The notes under the pieces are model-generated. The model was given only the letters and a program-made list of their open reading frames with translations, ran no database searches and was not told the DNA's origin. The position numbers and the translations under genes were made by a program. From the NCBI GenBank assembly GCA_030636545.1, contig DAOVWR010000022.1:1-16312 (forward strand): a stretch of 16,312 nucleotides of DNA. The letters are read 5' to 3'. Positions 1 to 5,617 of this stretch are shown here, one piece after another. The first letter of the stretch is position 1, and every line of letters starts with the position of its first letter. The stretch comes from Mycoplasmatota bacterium. GTDB taxonomy: Bacteria; Bacillota_I; Bacilli_A; Izemoplasmatales; Izemoplasmataceae.

Positions 1-276
1 ATAACAAGCTTAACATTAGGAAGTAGTCTAACAACAATAGGATATTATGCATTTGGTCAGAATCAATTAACAAGTATTGTAATTCCAAATAGCGTAACAA
101 CAATAGATGCTGCTGCATTTTATCATAATCAATTAACAAGTGTAACATTAGGAGATAGTGTAACAACAATAGGAGATAATGCATTTATTTACAATCAATT
201 AACAAGTATTATAATTCCAAGTAGTGTAATAACAATAGGAGATGATGCATTTGCTTTCAATCAATTCACAAGTGTA
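1..276 (+). repeat. In-frame 66-nt tandem repeats coding LRR units
   Basis: The DNA repeats with a 66-nt period (units begin near 61, 127, 193 and 259, with a partial unit before 61). Blocks such as AATCAATTAACAAGT and GTAACAACAATAG recur almost unchanged at the nucleotide level, while the positions coding the variable residues differ. Such near-identical units can expand or contract by recombination or slippage. Confidence 0.85.
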
Positions 277-351
277 ACCATTTTGGGAGCTCAAGGAAGA
301 TTTAATCCTGTTTGGGAGAATATTGGATTTCCTATAATTTTAATGCCTTGA
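1..351 (+). CDS. BspA-like leucine-rich-repeat surface protein, C-terminal fragment
   Basis: The frame is open from the first base of the window and stops with TGA at 349-351, so only the last 116 residues are visible. They consist of about five units of a 22-residue repeat (66 nt; in-phase Asn codons at 61, 127, 193 and 259). The pattern is N-Q-L-T-S-[IV]-x-[IL]-[PG]-x-S-[VL]-T-T-I-G-x-x-A-F. This is the BspA/Treponema pallidum LRR class, usually found in secreted or cell-surface adhesins. The repeats end at about residue 90, and a non-repeat tail ending ...IILMP closes the protein. No sortase LPxTG motif or membrane anchor is seen at this end, so any anchor would have to be N-terminal. The exact role is unknown. 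Confidence 0.88.
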   Translation: MTSLTLGSSLTTIGYYAFGQNQLTSIVIPNSVTTIDAAAFYHNQLTSVTLGDSVTTIGDNAFIYNQLTSIIIPSSVITIGDDAFAFNQFTSVTILGAQGRFNPVWENIGFPIILMP

Positions 352-377
352 TAGTTTTTTTAAAAACTAAATTATCT

Positions 378-398
378 GCATTACAGGTCTCCAACACC
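378..398 (+). repeat. tRNA-Trp-anticodon-like 21-nt block, copy 1
   Basis: GCATTACAGG followed by TCTCCAACACC. It shares the consensus GYATYTTAGN + TCTCCAACACS with blocks at 959, 2649 and 3108. CAGGT-CTCCAAC-ACC resembles a tRNA-Trp anticodon arm: a 7-nt loop with CCA at anticodon positions, and GGT/ACC pairing. The next bases (ATTG) also fit a Trp tRNA stem, but no tRNA body follows. Confidence 0.6.
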
Positions 399-411
399 AT
401 TGAGACAATTT

Positions 412-438
412 AGAAGTCATTTACTGGCTTCTTTTTTT
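412..438 (+). terminator. Rho-independent terminator, identical to the one at 2683
   Basis: Stem AGAAGTCA (412-419) pairs with TGGCTTCT (425-432, one G-T and otherwise Watson-Crick) around loop TTTAC, followed by seven T. It can end transcription coming from the LRR gene. All 27 nt are identical to 2683-2709. Confidence 0.82.
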
Positions 439-448
439 GTGTTAAAAT
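420..448 (+). promoter_or_regulatory. Candidate promoter of the vanZ-like gene, overlapping the terminator
   Basis: TTTACT (420-425), a 17-nt spacer, then TAAAAT (443-448). The -35 hexamer lies in the terminator loop and the T-tract forms part of the spacer. The same arrangement with the same spacing is found at 2691-2719. The -35 matches TTGACA at 4 of 6 positions. Confidence 0.5.
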
Positions 449-472
449 ACAATAGAAATGTGGTGATGTGTG

Positions 473-922
473 ATGAATTACAAAAAGAATTTATCTTGGG
501 TCTTAGTGATTATTTGGATGGTAGTTATATATTTATTATCTGCACAATCAGCTGAAGACTCAGACTTATTAAGCACTGGTTTCACAAACTGGAATTATCT
601 GCTATTGAATAGCATTTTTCCTAATTTAAGTTTTGAAACTCTACATGCAATTATTAGAAATCTAGCTCACTTTACAATATATTTAGTACTAGGAGTTTTA
701 TTATTGAACGCATTGAATCATAATGAACAAAAACAAAGTTTTAATTTTGCATTAGCTCTATTAATCAGTTTTTTATACGCTATTACAGATGAAATACACC
801 AAATATTTGTTTCGGGTAGAGCAGGACAAATATATGATGTGTTAATAGACTTTCTTGGTTCCTTAATAGGGATTAAAGCATTTACCATATATAATAATTA
901 TATAAGGAAAATGAAGGATTAA
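473..922 (+). CDS. VanZ-like family membrane protein
   Basis: A 149-residue integral membrane protein of the VanZ-like family (named after the teicoplanin-resistance accessory protein; most members have no proven function). Visible hallmarks are an N-terminal membrane segment with W-x-V-V-I-Y-L-L-S-A-Q (about residues 15-26), the H-F-x-I-Y-L-V-L-G segment (about 65-75), and the C-terminal signature DEIHQIFVSGRAGQIYD (about 106-122) followed by a last hydrophobic helix. About four membrane segments are expected. I prefer ATG at 473 to the GTG at 470 because GGTGA at 462-466 is then at a normal distance. The gene stands alone between two tRNA-like blocks, with its own candidate promoter. It could be an envelope or antimicrobial-stress function, but nothing nearby fixes that. 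Confidence 0.85.
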   Translation: MNYKKNLSWVLVIIWMVVIYLLSAQSAEDSDLLSTGFTNWNYLLLNSIFPNLSFETLHAIIRNLAHFTIYLVLGVLLLNALNHNEQKQSFNFALALLISFLYAITDEIHQIFVSGRAGQIYDVLIDFLGSLIGIKAFTIYNNYIRKMKD

Positions 923-958
923 GTCTTAAAGACAATCATTTATAGAAAGATATTTGTG

Positions 959-1013
959 GTATTTTAGATCTCCAACACGTTTAGTAGGGGTTCTAATCCT
1001 GTCACCCTTGCCA
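959..1013 (+). pseudogene. Degenerate 3' half of a tRNA (tRNA-Trp-like), block copy 2
   Basis: This copy of the 21-nt block (959-979) continues with tRNA geometry: anticodon loop CTCCAAC (970-976, CCA at positions 34-36), a 5-nt 3' arm, 4-nt variable region, T-arm AGGGG-TTCTAAT-CCTGT (986-1002), acceptor 3' strand CACCCTT, discriminator G and encoded CCA (1011-1013). G73 and the CCA anticodon fit tRNA-Trp. The anticodon stem no longer pairs, one T-stem pair is a mismatch, and no complementary 5' acceptor strand lies upstream. It is therefore a 3'-half remnant and not a working tRNA. Confidence 0.6.
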
Positions 1014-1027
1014 TTTTATAAAGTAAA

Positions 1028-1056
1028 AGAAGCTATTTTTTAGCTTCTTTTTTTGT
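1028..1056. terminator. Bidirectional terminator between the vanZ-like gene and the LytTR operon
   Basis: AGAAGCTA and TAGCTTCT flank a short T-rich loop, with a T-tract on the plus side (1049-1056) and TTTTAC on the minus side. It lies between convergent genes and can serve both the plus-strand 473-922 gene and the minus-strand pair ending at 1072. Confidence 0.75.
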
Positions 1057-1071
1057 GTTAATATTTATATG

Positions 1072-1995
1072 TTATTCAATTGGATATATAAAACTAATCT
1101 CTTCATCACTATATTTTTTGGATTCATCAGAGAATAAATATACTACCGAAGCTTGATAGACATAGTAAGCATCTTTATCAAATGCACTTGTTGAATCATA
1201 TGTAGTAAACTCTTCTCCTAAACTATCATATTCAATAATAGCATCTCCATCTTCAACATATATAATCCATGAATATAGATCAATACTATGTGGCATTCGG
1301 ATATAGTAATAACTAATATCAGTATTGTCTCCATAGTAATTGATAATTTCATCAATTGAAATATCCTCTAGCCCTATAATCCAATTATTTAAAATAATTA
1401 AGCTATCCATCATTTCAAAATCTCGAGTATGTCCTGTTTTTTCATGTATAGTAAACTTATCATCCATATAATAGCTTCTATAGTACTTAATGTCAGTTCC
1501 TGTAACGATATAAAAATCTAAAGAAATCCAGGTTATTTCACCATCTTTATCAAATGAAATTTCAGTTGAATAATTTCGATATATATTACCATCAGTTGAA
1601 TTTGTAACTATAAGAATTTCATCTACTAGATTCTTAAAATCTATATCTTCAATATTACTTCCTCCTAAGTTGATTTCATAGAAGATTCCCTCATCATAAT
1701 TAAATATTGGATAGATTGCTATTGCTAATAAAATAAACCAAGCTAATAAAAAACTATTTAATACATAAAATACTTTTTTATATTCTGGATAATAACCAAA
1801 AACTTCAATTCCTTTTAGTTTCTTATTTATATAATTGTTATATAAATAATTGTATCCAACGACTAAAATAAAATAAAGTACTAGTAAAAGTGTTGAGTAT
1901 ATTAAGATATTAATATTATATGTAGTTAAGATATAAACAATACCAACTACAATTATATAGATATAAACAATAATAAAATTCTTCCAATTCTTCAT
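1072..1995 (-). CDS. Membrane protein of unknown function, partner of a LytTR regulator
   Basis: A 307-residue protein that I do not recognise as a named family. Three hydrophobic segments are visible: about 7-25 and 30-47 as a hairpin, then about 80-97. A polar region follows, rich in Asp, Tyr and Ile (about 100-307), which by topology is probably outside the membrane. The start is well supported: AGGAGGAG precedes ATG by about 6 nt. It lies 12 nt downstream of the LytTR gene on the same strand, so the two are almost certainly co-transcribed. LytTR regulators are often encoded with a small membrane partner (DUF3021 or DUF2154 type), but this protein is about twice as long and has a large soluble domain, so it does not look like the usual partner. 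Confidence 0.7.
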   Translation of the reverse strand: MKNWKNFIIVYIYIIVVGIVYILTTYNINILIYSTLLLVLYFILVVGYNYLYNNYINKKLKGIEVFGYYPEYKKVFYVLNSFLLAWFILLAIAIYPIFNYDEGIFYEINLGGSNIEDIDFKNLVDEILIVTNSTDGNIYRNYSTEISFDKDGEITWISLDFYIVTGTDIKYYRSYYMDDKFTIHEKTGHTRDFEMMDSLIILNNWIIGLEDISIDEIINYYGDNTDISYYYIRMPHSIDLYSWIIYVEDGDAIIEYDSLGEEFTTYDSTSAFDKDAYYVYQASVVYLFSDESKKYSDEEISFIYPIE

Positions 1996-2007
1996 ACTTA
2001 TCTCCTC

Positions 2008-2457
2008 CTAAATTCTAAAATATTCTTTAAATTGGTGGTAATATGATCTTGTTACTGTGACTAAATTTCCGTTTTCCATTTTAATATTAAATTTCATATT
2101 GCTAGTTGCTTTTATCGAATGAATCATTTTTGTATTAATGACATGAGATCTGGAAATTCTAATAAACTTTTTCTCATGTAATAGTAATTCAATTTGATAT
2201 AACTTTTCTCTTACATAGCATGTTCTATCTCTTGATATACATAATATATCATTACCATCACTTTCAAAATACATCACTTTTAAAGGATCAACTAAGAATA
2301 TTTCATCCCCTAGTTTTCCTATAATTGAAGAGTTTGGCGAACTTGATTTAATTAAAATATAGTCTTCATCTGAATCAACAATTTCGAACTTGTTATTTTC
2401 TAATGATATGGAAACTTTATTTTTTTCTTCTTGATTGCCGGCAATTTTGATTTTCAT
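2008..2457 (-). CDS. LytTR-type DNA-binding transcriptional regulator
   Basis: A 149-residue protein. Its last ~95 residues form a LytTR DNA-binding domain: DPLKVMYFESDGNDI, then Y-V-R-E-K-L, then the diagnostic F-I-R-I-S-R-S-H-V-I-N, and near the end G-N-L-V-T-V-T-R-S-Y. The first ~50 residues are not a CheY-like receiver domain, so it is not a classic two-component response regulator; it may be a ligand- or partner-controlled one. An ATG four codons upstream (2469) is possible, but GAGGTG lies within that extension, directly before the ATG at 2457, so the shorter start is preferred. It is first in a two-gene minus-strand operon and probably regulates that operon. Confidence 0.85.
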   Translation of the reverse strand: MKIKIAGNQEEKNKVSISLENNKFEIVDSDEDYILIKSSSPNSSIIGKLGDEIFLVDPLKVMYFESDGNDILCISRDRTCYVREKLYQIELLLHEKKFIRISRSHVINTKMIHSIKATSNMKFNIKMENGNLVTVTRSYYHQFKEYFRI

Positions 2458-2479
2458 AGTACACCTCATCTCAAAATTT

Positions 2480-2508
2480 ATTATAATATAGTCTTTAAAT
2501 AATTCATA
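2480..2508 (-). promoter_or_regulatory. Possible promoter of the LytTR operon
   Basis: Read on the minus strand, a consensus TATAAT lies at 2485-2480, about 23 nt before the chosen start, with only a weak -35 (TATGAA) 17 nt further upstream. A poor -35 fits an activator-dependent promoter. Upstream, CTATTCAA occurs twice (2529-2536 and 2589-2596, 60 nt apart). I cannot tell whether these are operator sites. Confidence 0.35.
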
Positions 2509-2648
2509 TGATTGTTTGATTAATTACACTATTCAATATGTAGATTTCACTCAGTGTTGACTATTGTGCATGTGAGTATTGTATTAAACTATTCAAAATA
2601 ATAGCGGAATTAGATTAGTTTCTATTATATAATTAGTGTATTATAATT

Positions 2649-2669
2649 GCATCTTAGCTCTCCAACACC
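2649..2669 (+). repeat. tRNA-Trp-anticodon-like 21-nt block, copy 3
   Basis: GCATCTTAGC followed by TCTCCAACACC. It is colinear with copy 1: the distance from the block start to the end of the downstream T-run is 61 nt in both (378-438 and 2649-2709), although the 13 nt in between differ. A TATAAT at 2642-2647 just before it could start a short (~55 nt) transcript ending at the terminator, but its -35 is poor. Confidence 0.6.
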
Positions 2670-2682
2670 GCAACATCAGTGT

Positions 2683-2709
2683 AGAAGTCATTTACTGGCT
2701 TCTTTTTTT
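2683..2709 (+). terminator. Rho-independent terminator, duplicate of 412-438
   Basis: Same 27 nt as at 412-438: stem AGAAGTCA / TGGCTTCT, loop TTTAC and seven T. The gene to its left reads away from it (LytTR operon, minus strand). It therefore has no plus-strand coding gene to terminate, which suggests it moved or was copied together with the tRNA-like block. Confidence 0.78.
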
Positions 2710-2719
2710 ATGGTAAAAT
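2691..2719 (+). promoter_or_regulatory. Candidate promoter of the lipoprotein gene, overlapping the terminator
   Basis: TTTACT (2691-2696), a 17-nt spacer and TAAAAT (2714-2719), with exactly the spacing seen at 420-448. The predicted start would be about 2726, giving a very short leader before the AGGAG-preceded ATG at 2740. Confidence 0.5.
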
Positions 2720-2739
2720 TATGAGAAGGAGATGATGTT

Positions 2740-3090
2740 ATGAAAAAGATTTTTATTGTATTAGTATTTTTTGTCTTCATGATTATTTTGACATCATGTA
2801 GTAAGGAAGAAGCAATTCCTATGGAAAATCCTCAAATAGAATTATTTCATGTTATTTTTGAAAGTGATGAGTATTCAATCTTTAAAAGAACAGATATAGA
2901 TTCTGACATGAGTTTTACATTGGAGGCGTACGGTATTGGAAATGATGATGATTCTTGTCTAGTTGGGTCACGAGATAAATATATGTATAGGTTCCTATAT
3001 AAAGAGAGTTATTATAATATTGTTGAAGCGAATAAATTAAATCTGTTTACATGCTCTGAGTTGACAGAAATTGGCATTATAGGGGAATAA
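2740..3090 (+). CDS. Small lipoprotein of unknown function
   Basis: A 116-residue protein with a classic lipoprotein signal peptide: MKK, a hydrophobic stretch of about 13 residues, then lipobox L-T-S-C with the lipidated Cys at position 20. The mature part starts SKEEAIPMENP, is acidic and has no membrane segments, so it should sit on the outer face of the membrane. I do not recognise the domain (it contains ...DSCLVGSRDKYMYRF...). GAAGGAGATGATGTT before the ATG gives a good ribosome binding site. The gene stands alone between two tRNA-like blocks. Function unknown. Confidence 0.75.
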   Translation: MKKIFIVLVFFVFMIILTSCSKEEAIPMENPQIELFHVIFESDEYSIFKRTDIDSDMSFTLEAYGIGNDDDSCLVGSRDKYMYRFLYKESYYNIVEANKLNLFTCSELTEIGIIGE

Positions 3091-3107
3091 TTGTATTTTA
3101 GTGGTCT

Positions 3108-3128
3108 GTATTTTAGGACTCTAGCACG
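3108..3128 (+). repeat. tRNA-Trp-anticodon-like 21-nt block, copy 4 (diverged)
   Basis: GTATTTTAGG followed by ACTCTAGCACG. It fits the shared consensus with changes inside the core (CTCTAGC in place of CTCCAAC). It is followed at 3140-3152 by AGAAGTCATTTACT, the left arm and loop of the terminator found at 412 and 2683; the right arm is lost. The decay shows which parts of the module are dispensable. Confidence 0.5.
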
Positions 3129-3146
3129 TTAGATAATTAGAAGTCA

Positions 3147-3176
3147 TTTACTAACATTTTTATGTTATAATAAAAT
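3147..3176 (+). promoter_or_regulatory. Candidate promoter of the 3238 gene
   Basis: TTTACT (3147-3152) lies 18 nt before TAAAAT (3171-3176), as at the two sister modules. A consensus TATAAT at 3166-3171 overlaps, but is only 13 nt from that -35. A leader of about 55 nt then precedes the start codon. Confidence 0.4.
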
Positions 3177-3237
3177 ATATATTTAAAACTATCGGGGATA
3201 AACTAATGTGTCTCTCAATTACTAGGAGGATTTTTTT

Positions 3238-3720
3238 ATGGAAAAAAATACTATCAAATTTTACAATCTTATTTTTCCTTTTTTTATTATGCTACTTATA
3301 CCACCATATATAATAGTAGCAATTATCGGTAATCTGATTATTGATGCTGTAATTATTATCAGTGTATTGAAACTTAATTATAGCTATCCAATGTTAGAAA
3401 GTTCGACAGTAAAGAAAACAATCTTAAAAAGTTTTGGACTTGGGTTTTCAGCAGATATAATCGGAATGACAATTTTAATAGTTCTTTATGGATTATACGA
3501 ACCGACAATTAATTATTTCCGTATTTGGGATAACCCATTATCTATTATTGTCCATTTTGTGGTGATTGGCTTAACAGGAGTCTTAATTTTCTATTTTAAT
3601 AAGTTCTTATTCAAAAGGTTACCAATTAGTGAAACAGTTGTATTTAGAGTGGCATTATCAATGGCAATCATCACAGCCCCTTGGACATTCTTAATTCCTG
3701 CGGCATTATATGCAAGATGA
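3238..3720 (+). CDS. Small polytopic membrane protein, unknown function
   Basis: A 160-residue, very hydrophobic protein that I do not recognise. Membrane segments are visible at about 12-30, 30-46, 66-86, 101-125 and 135-158, so four or five helices. There is no signal peptide cleavage site or catalytic motif. TAGGAGGA about 7 nt before the ATG is a strong ribosome binding site. It stops with TGA. Conserved-looking features are the G-F-G-L-G-F-S-A-D-I-I-G stretch (about 61-72) and the C-terminal A-P-W-T-F-L-I-P-A-A. It is the last unit of the cassette-like region. Confidence 0.7.
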   Translation: MEKNTIKFYNLIFPFFIMLLIPPYIIVAIIGNLIIDAVIIISVLKLNYSYPMLESSTVKKTILKSFGLGFSADIIGMTILIVLYGLYEPTINYFRIWDNPLSIIVHFVVIGLTGVLIFYFNKFLFKRLPISETVVFRVALSMAIITAPWTFLIPAALYAR

Positions 3721-3765
3721 TTATGTAAAATACAAATATGTAGACAATATCTATTTTTGTAATAG

Positions 3766-3805
3766 AGACCTCTTATTTATAATATAAGACCTCGCTTATC
3801 TATAA
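3766..3805 (+). repeat. Imperfect direct repeat of about 20 nt in the intergenic region
   Basis: AGACCTCTTATTTATAA (3766-3782) is followed by AGACCTCGCTTATCTATAA (3787-3805). The repeat lies between the 3238 gene and the terminator at 3805. No gene is seen between 3721 and 3886. Confidence 0.45.
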
Positions 3806-3840
3806 AAAAGACTATTTTGCGTTGAAAAAGTAGTCTTTTT
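3805..3840 (+). terminator. Rho-independent terminator before pgm
   Basis: AAAAAGACTA (3805-3814) pairs with TAGTCTTTTT (3831-3840) around a 16-nt loop. It separates the accessory region from the pgm-rnf block. Because the arms are A-rich and T-rich it may work in both directions. Confidence 0.7.
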
Positions 3841-3850
3841 ATATTATAAT
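3822..3850 (+). promoter_or_regulatory. Promoter of pgm (and probably of the rnf genes)
   Basis: TTGAAA (3822-3827), a 17-nt spacer and perfect TATAAT (3845-3850). The -35 lies in the loop of the preceding terminator and the spacer contains its right arm and T-run. A start near 3857 gives a leader of about 30 nt to the ATG at 3887. Confidence 0.7.
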
Positions 3851-3886
3851 AAGTATTAGATTTTTCATGAAAGAGGTGCATATTTG

Positions 3887-5584
3887 ATGTACGAACTAGA
3901 ATATCAAAAATGGATGGCTGTTAAGGACTTAAATATTGAGTTTTTAAAGGAATTAAAAGCTATGAATGAAGAAGAAAAAGAAGATGCTTTTTATAAAAGT
4001 TTAGAATTCGGAACTGGTGGAATGCGCGGGATTATCGGCGCAGGAATAAATAGAATGAATACTTATACTATCAGAAAAGCAAATTACGGATTTGGAAAAT
4101 ATTTATCACTGTTATATAAAAACGATGTATCAAGAGGAGTAGTAATTGCTCATGATAACCGTAATAAAAGTGTTGAGTTTGCGAAAGAAAGCGCTAGTGT
4201 ACTTGCTAGTTTTGGAATAAAATCTTATATTTTCGAAAGTTTAAGACCAACTCCAGAATTATCATTTGCAGTCAGACATTTAAATGCAATAGGTGGAATC
4301 GTTGTTACTGCTTCACATAACCCACCAAAATATAATGGTTATAAAATTTACGATGAAGATGGTTGTCAGTTAGTTCCTAAATATGCTGATCAAGTAATTG
4401 AACATGTCAACTCAGTTGAAGATATTTTCAAGATTGAGTATATCGAATATAAAAAAGCTGTCAGCAAAGGATTAATTGAAATCATCGGAAAAGAAATAGA
4501 TGAAGAATATTTAAAACTTGTTGATACAGTTCAACTTCGTAAAGATGTTGATAAGAAAATAAAAATAGTTTTTACACCACTGCATGGAACAAGTGCTGAT
4601 ATTGGTGTAAGAGCATTAAGAAATAATGGATTTGATGTTGTTCCTGTAAAAGAACAAATGGTACCTGATCCTAATTTTAGCACAGTAGTATCACCTAACC
4701 CTGAAAACAAAGAAGCATTTGAATATGCGATCCGATACGGTAAAGAACATCGTGCTGATTTATTAATCGCAACAGACCCAGATGCTGATCGCCTTGGGGT
4801 TGCTTGTTTACATAATAACAAATACATCTTACTAACAGGAAATCAAACAGGAGCAATAATGTTAGATTACATCCTAAGAACAAGAAAAGAATTAGGAACG
4901 CTTCCTAAAAAAGGGATGGTTTATAATACCGTAGTAACTAGTGAGTTTGGAGCAACTATTGCAAAGCACTTCGGAATGGAAGTGAAAAGCACTCTAACAG
5001 GATTCAAGTTCATTGGTGAACAAGCAAAACTAATTGAAGATACAGATTATGAGTTTATGTTTGGCTATGAAGAAAGTTATGGATACGTTGTTAAAGACTT
5101 TGTTAGGGACAAAGACTCAATTCAAGCATTACTCTTAATTAGTGAAATAGCTAATATTGGTAAACTTGGTGGAAAATCATTATATGATTATTTACTATTC
5201 TTATATAAAGAATATGGATATTACTTTGAAGATTTAGCTAACATCGCCCTTGAAGGTGTTGAAGGTGAAAACAGAATTAAAGAGATTATGAATTACTTTA
5301 GAAATAATCATCCCAAAAGAATTATTGGTAATCAAGTAATTCAGGTTGATGATTATTTAGAAAGTATCAGATATATTGATGGTAATAAAGAAATAATTGA
5401 TTTGCCTAAATCAAATGTTTTAAAATTTACAATGAGTGATGGATCTTGGTTTGTCTTAAGACCTAGTGGTACTGAACCAAAACTTAAAATATATATCGCG
5501 GTAAAAGATATTAGTTTAAGATTTTCTAAAAAGAAAAATAGATATATAAAAGAAGAAGTGTTAGAACTAATTAAAAACATATAG
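3887..5584 (+). CDS. pgcA: Phosphoglucomutase / phosphomannomutase (alpha-D-phosphohexomutase)
   Basis: A 565-residue enzyme that interconverts hexose 1- and 6-phosphates, most likely glucose 1-P and glucose 6-P, via a phosphoserine. All four superfamily motifs are present: the active-site loop V-T-A-S-H-N-P-P with phosphoserine at about 143, the Mg-binding loop DPDADR at about 297-302, the sugar-specificity loop GYEESYGY at about 393-400, and the phosphate-binding loop RPSGTEPK at about 525-532. The length (~570) fits the Bacillus PgcA-type group. ATG 3887 is chosen over TTG 3884 because AGAGGTG lies 8 nt upstream. It is 33 nt ahead of rnfC with no terminator between. It would link glucan breakdown (a GH13 enzyme is at the far end of the window) and glycolysis. 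Strict glucose versus mannose preference cannot be read here. Confidence 0.95.
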   Translation: MYELEYQKWMAVKDLNIEFLKELKAMNEEEKEDAFYKSLEFGTGGMRGIIGAGINRMNTYTIRKANYGFGKYLSLLYKNDVSRGVVIAHDNRNKSVEFAKESASVLASFGIKSYIFESLRPTPELSFAVRHLNAIGGIVVTASHNPPKYNGYKIYDEDGCQLVPKYADQVIEHVNSVEDIFKIEYIEYKKAVSKGLIEIIGKEIDEEYLKLVDTVQLRKDVDKKIKIVFTPLHGTSADIGVRALRNNGFDVVPVKEQMVPDPNFSTVVSPNPENKEAFEYAIRYGKEHRADLLIATDPDADRLGVACLHNNKYILLTGNQTGAIMLDYILRTRKELGTLPKKGMVYNTVVTSEFGATIAKHFGMEVKSTLTGFKFIGEQAKLIEDTDYEFMFGYEESYGYVVKDFVRDKDSIQALLLISEIANIGKLGGKSLYDYLLFLYKEYGYYFEDLANIALEGVEGENRIKEIMNYFRNNHPKRIIGNQVIQVDDYLESIRYIDGNKEIIDLPKSNVLKFTMSDGSWFVLRPSGTEPKLKIYIAVKDISLRFSKKKNRYIKEEVLELIKNI

Positions 5585-5617
5585 AATTACCTTACAAAAT
5601 TAAGAGGACGTGATTAC

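Noticed and set aside
959..1013. A functional tRNA gene
   Set aside because: Only the 3' half is there; the anticodon stem does not pair, a T-stem pair is mismatched and no 5' acceptor strand complementary to CACCCTT lies upstream.
2529..2596. Paired LytTR binding sites (two CTATTCAA)
   Set aside because: They are 60 nt apart, whereas LytTR sites are usually direct repeats about two helical turns apart, and in AT-rich DNA an 8-nt match is weak evidence.
378..3128. Classical integron attC sites
   Set aside because: CTCCAAC and, in copy 4, GTTAGAT recall attC end boxes, but the boxes are adjacent instead of at the ends of a long imperfect palindrome, most copies lack a matching GTTRRRY, and no integrase is present.
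378..3128. CRISPR array
   Set aside because: The four repeats are 290 to 1690 nt apart with genes between them; no regular short spacers.
4531..4883. Minus-strand reading frames inside pgm (also 5353-5580, 5744-5932, 7178-7360, 8405-8665, 12303-12488, 14003-14185, 14780-14995)
   Set aside because: They are antisense to genes with full family motifs (or to the riboswitch), lack ribosome binding sites and look like no protein family.
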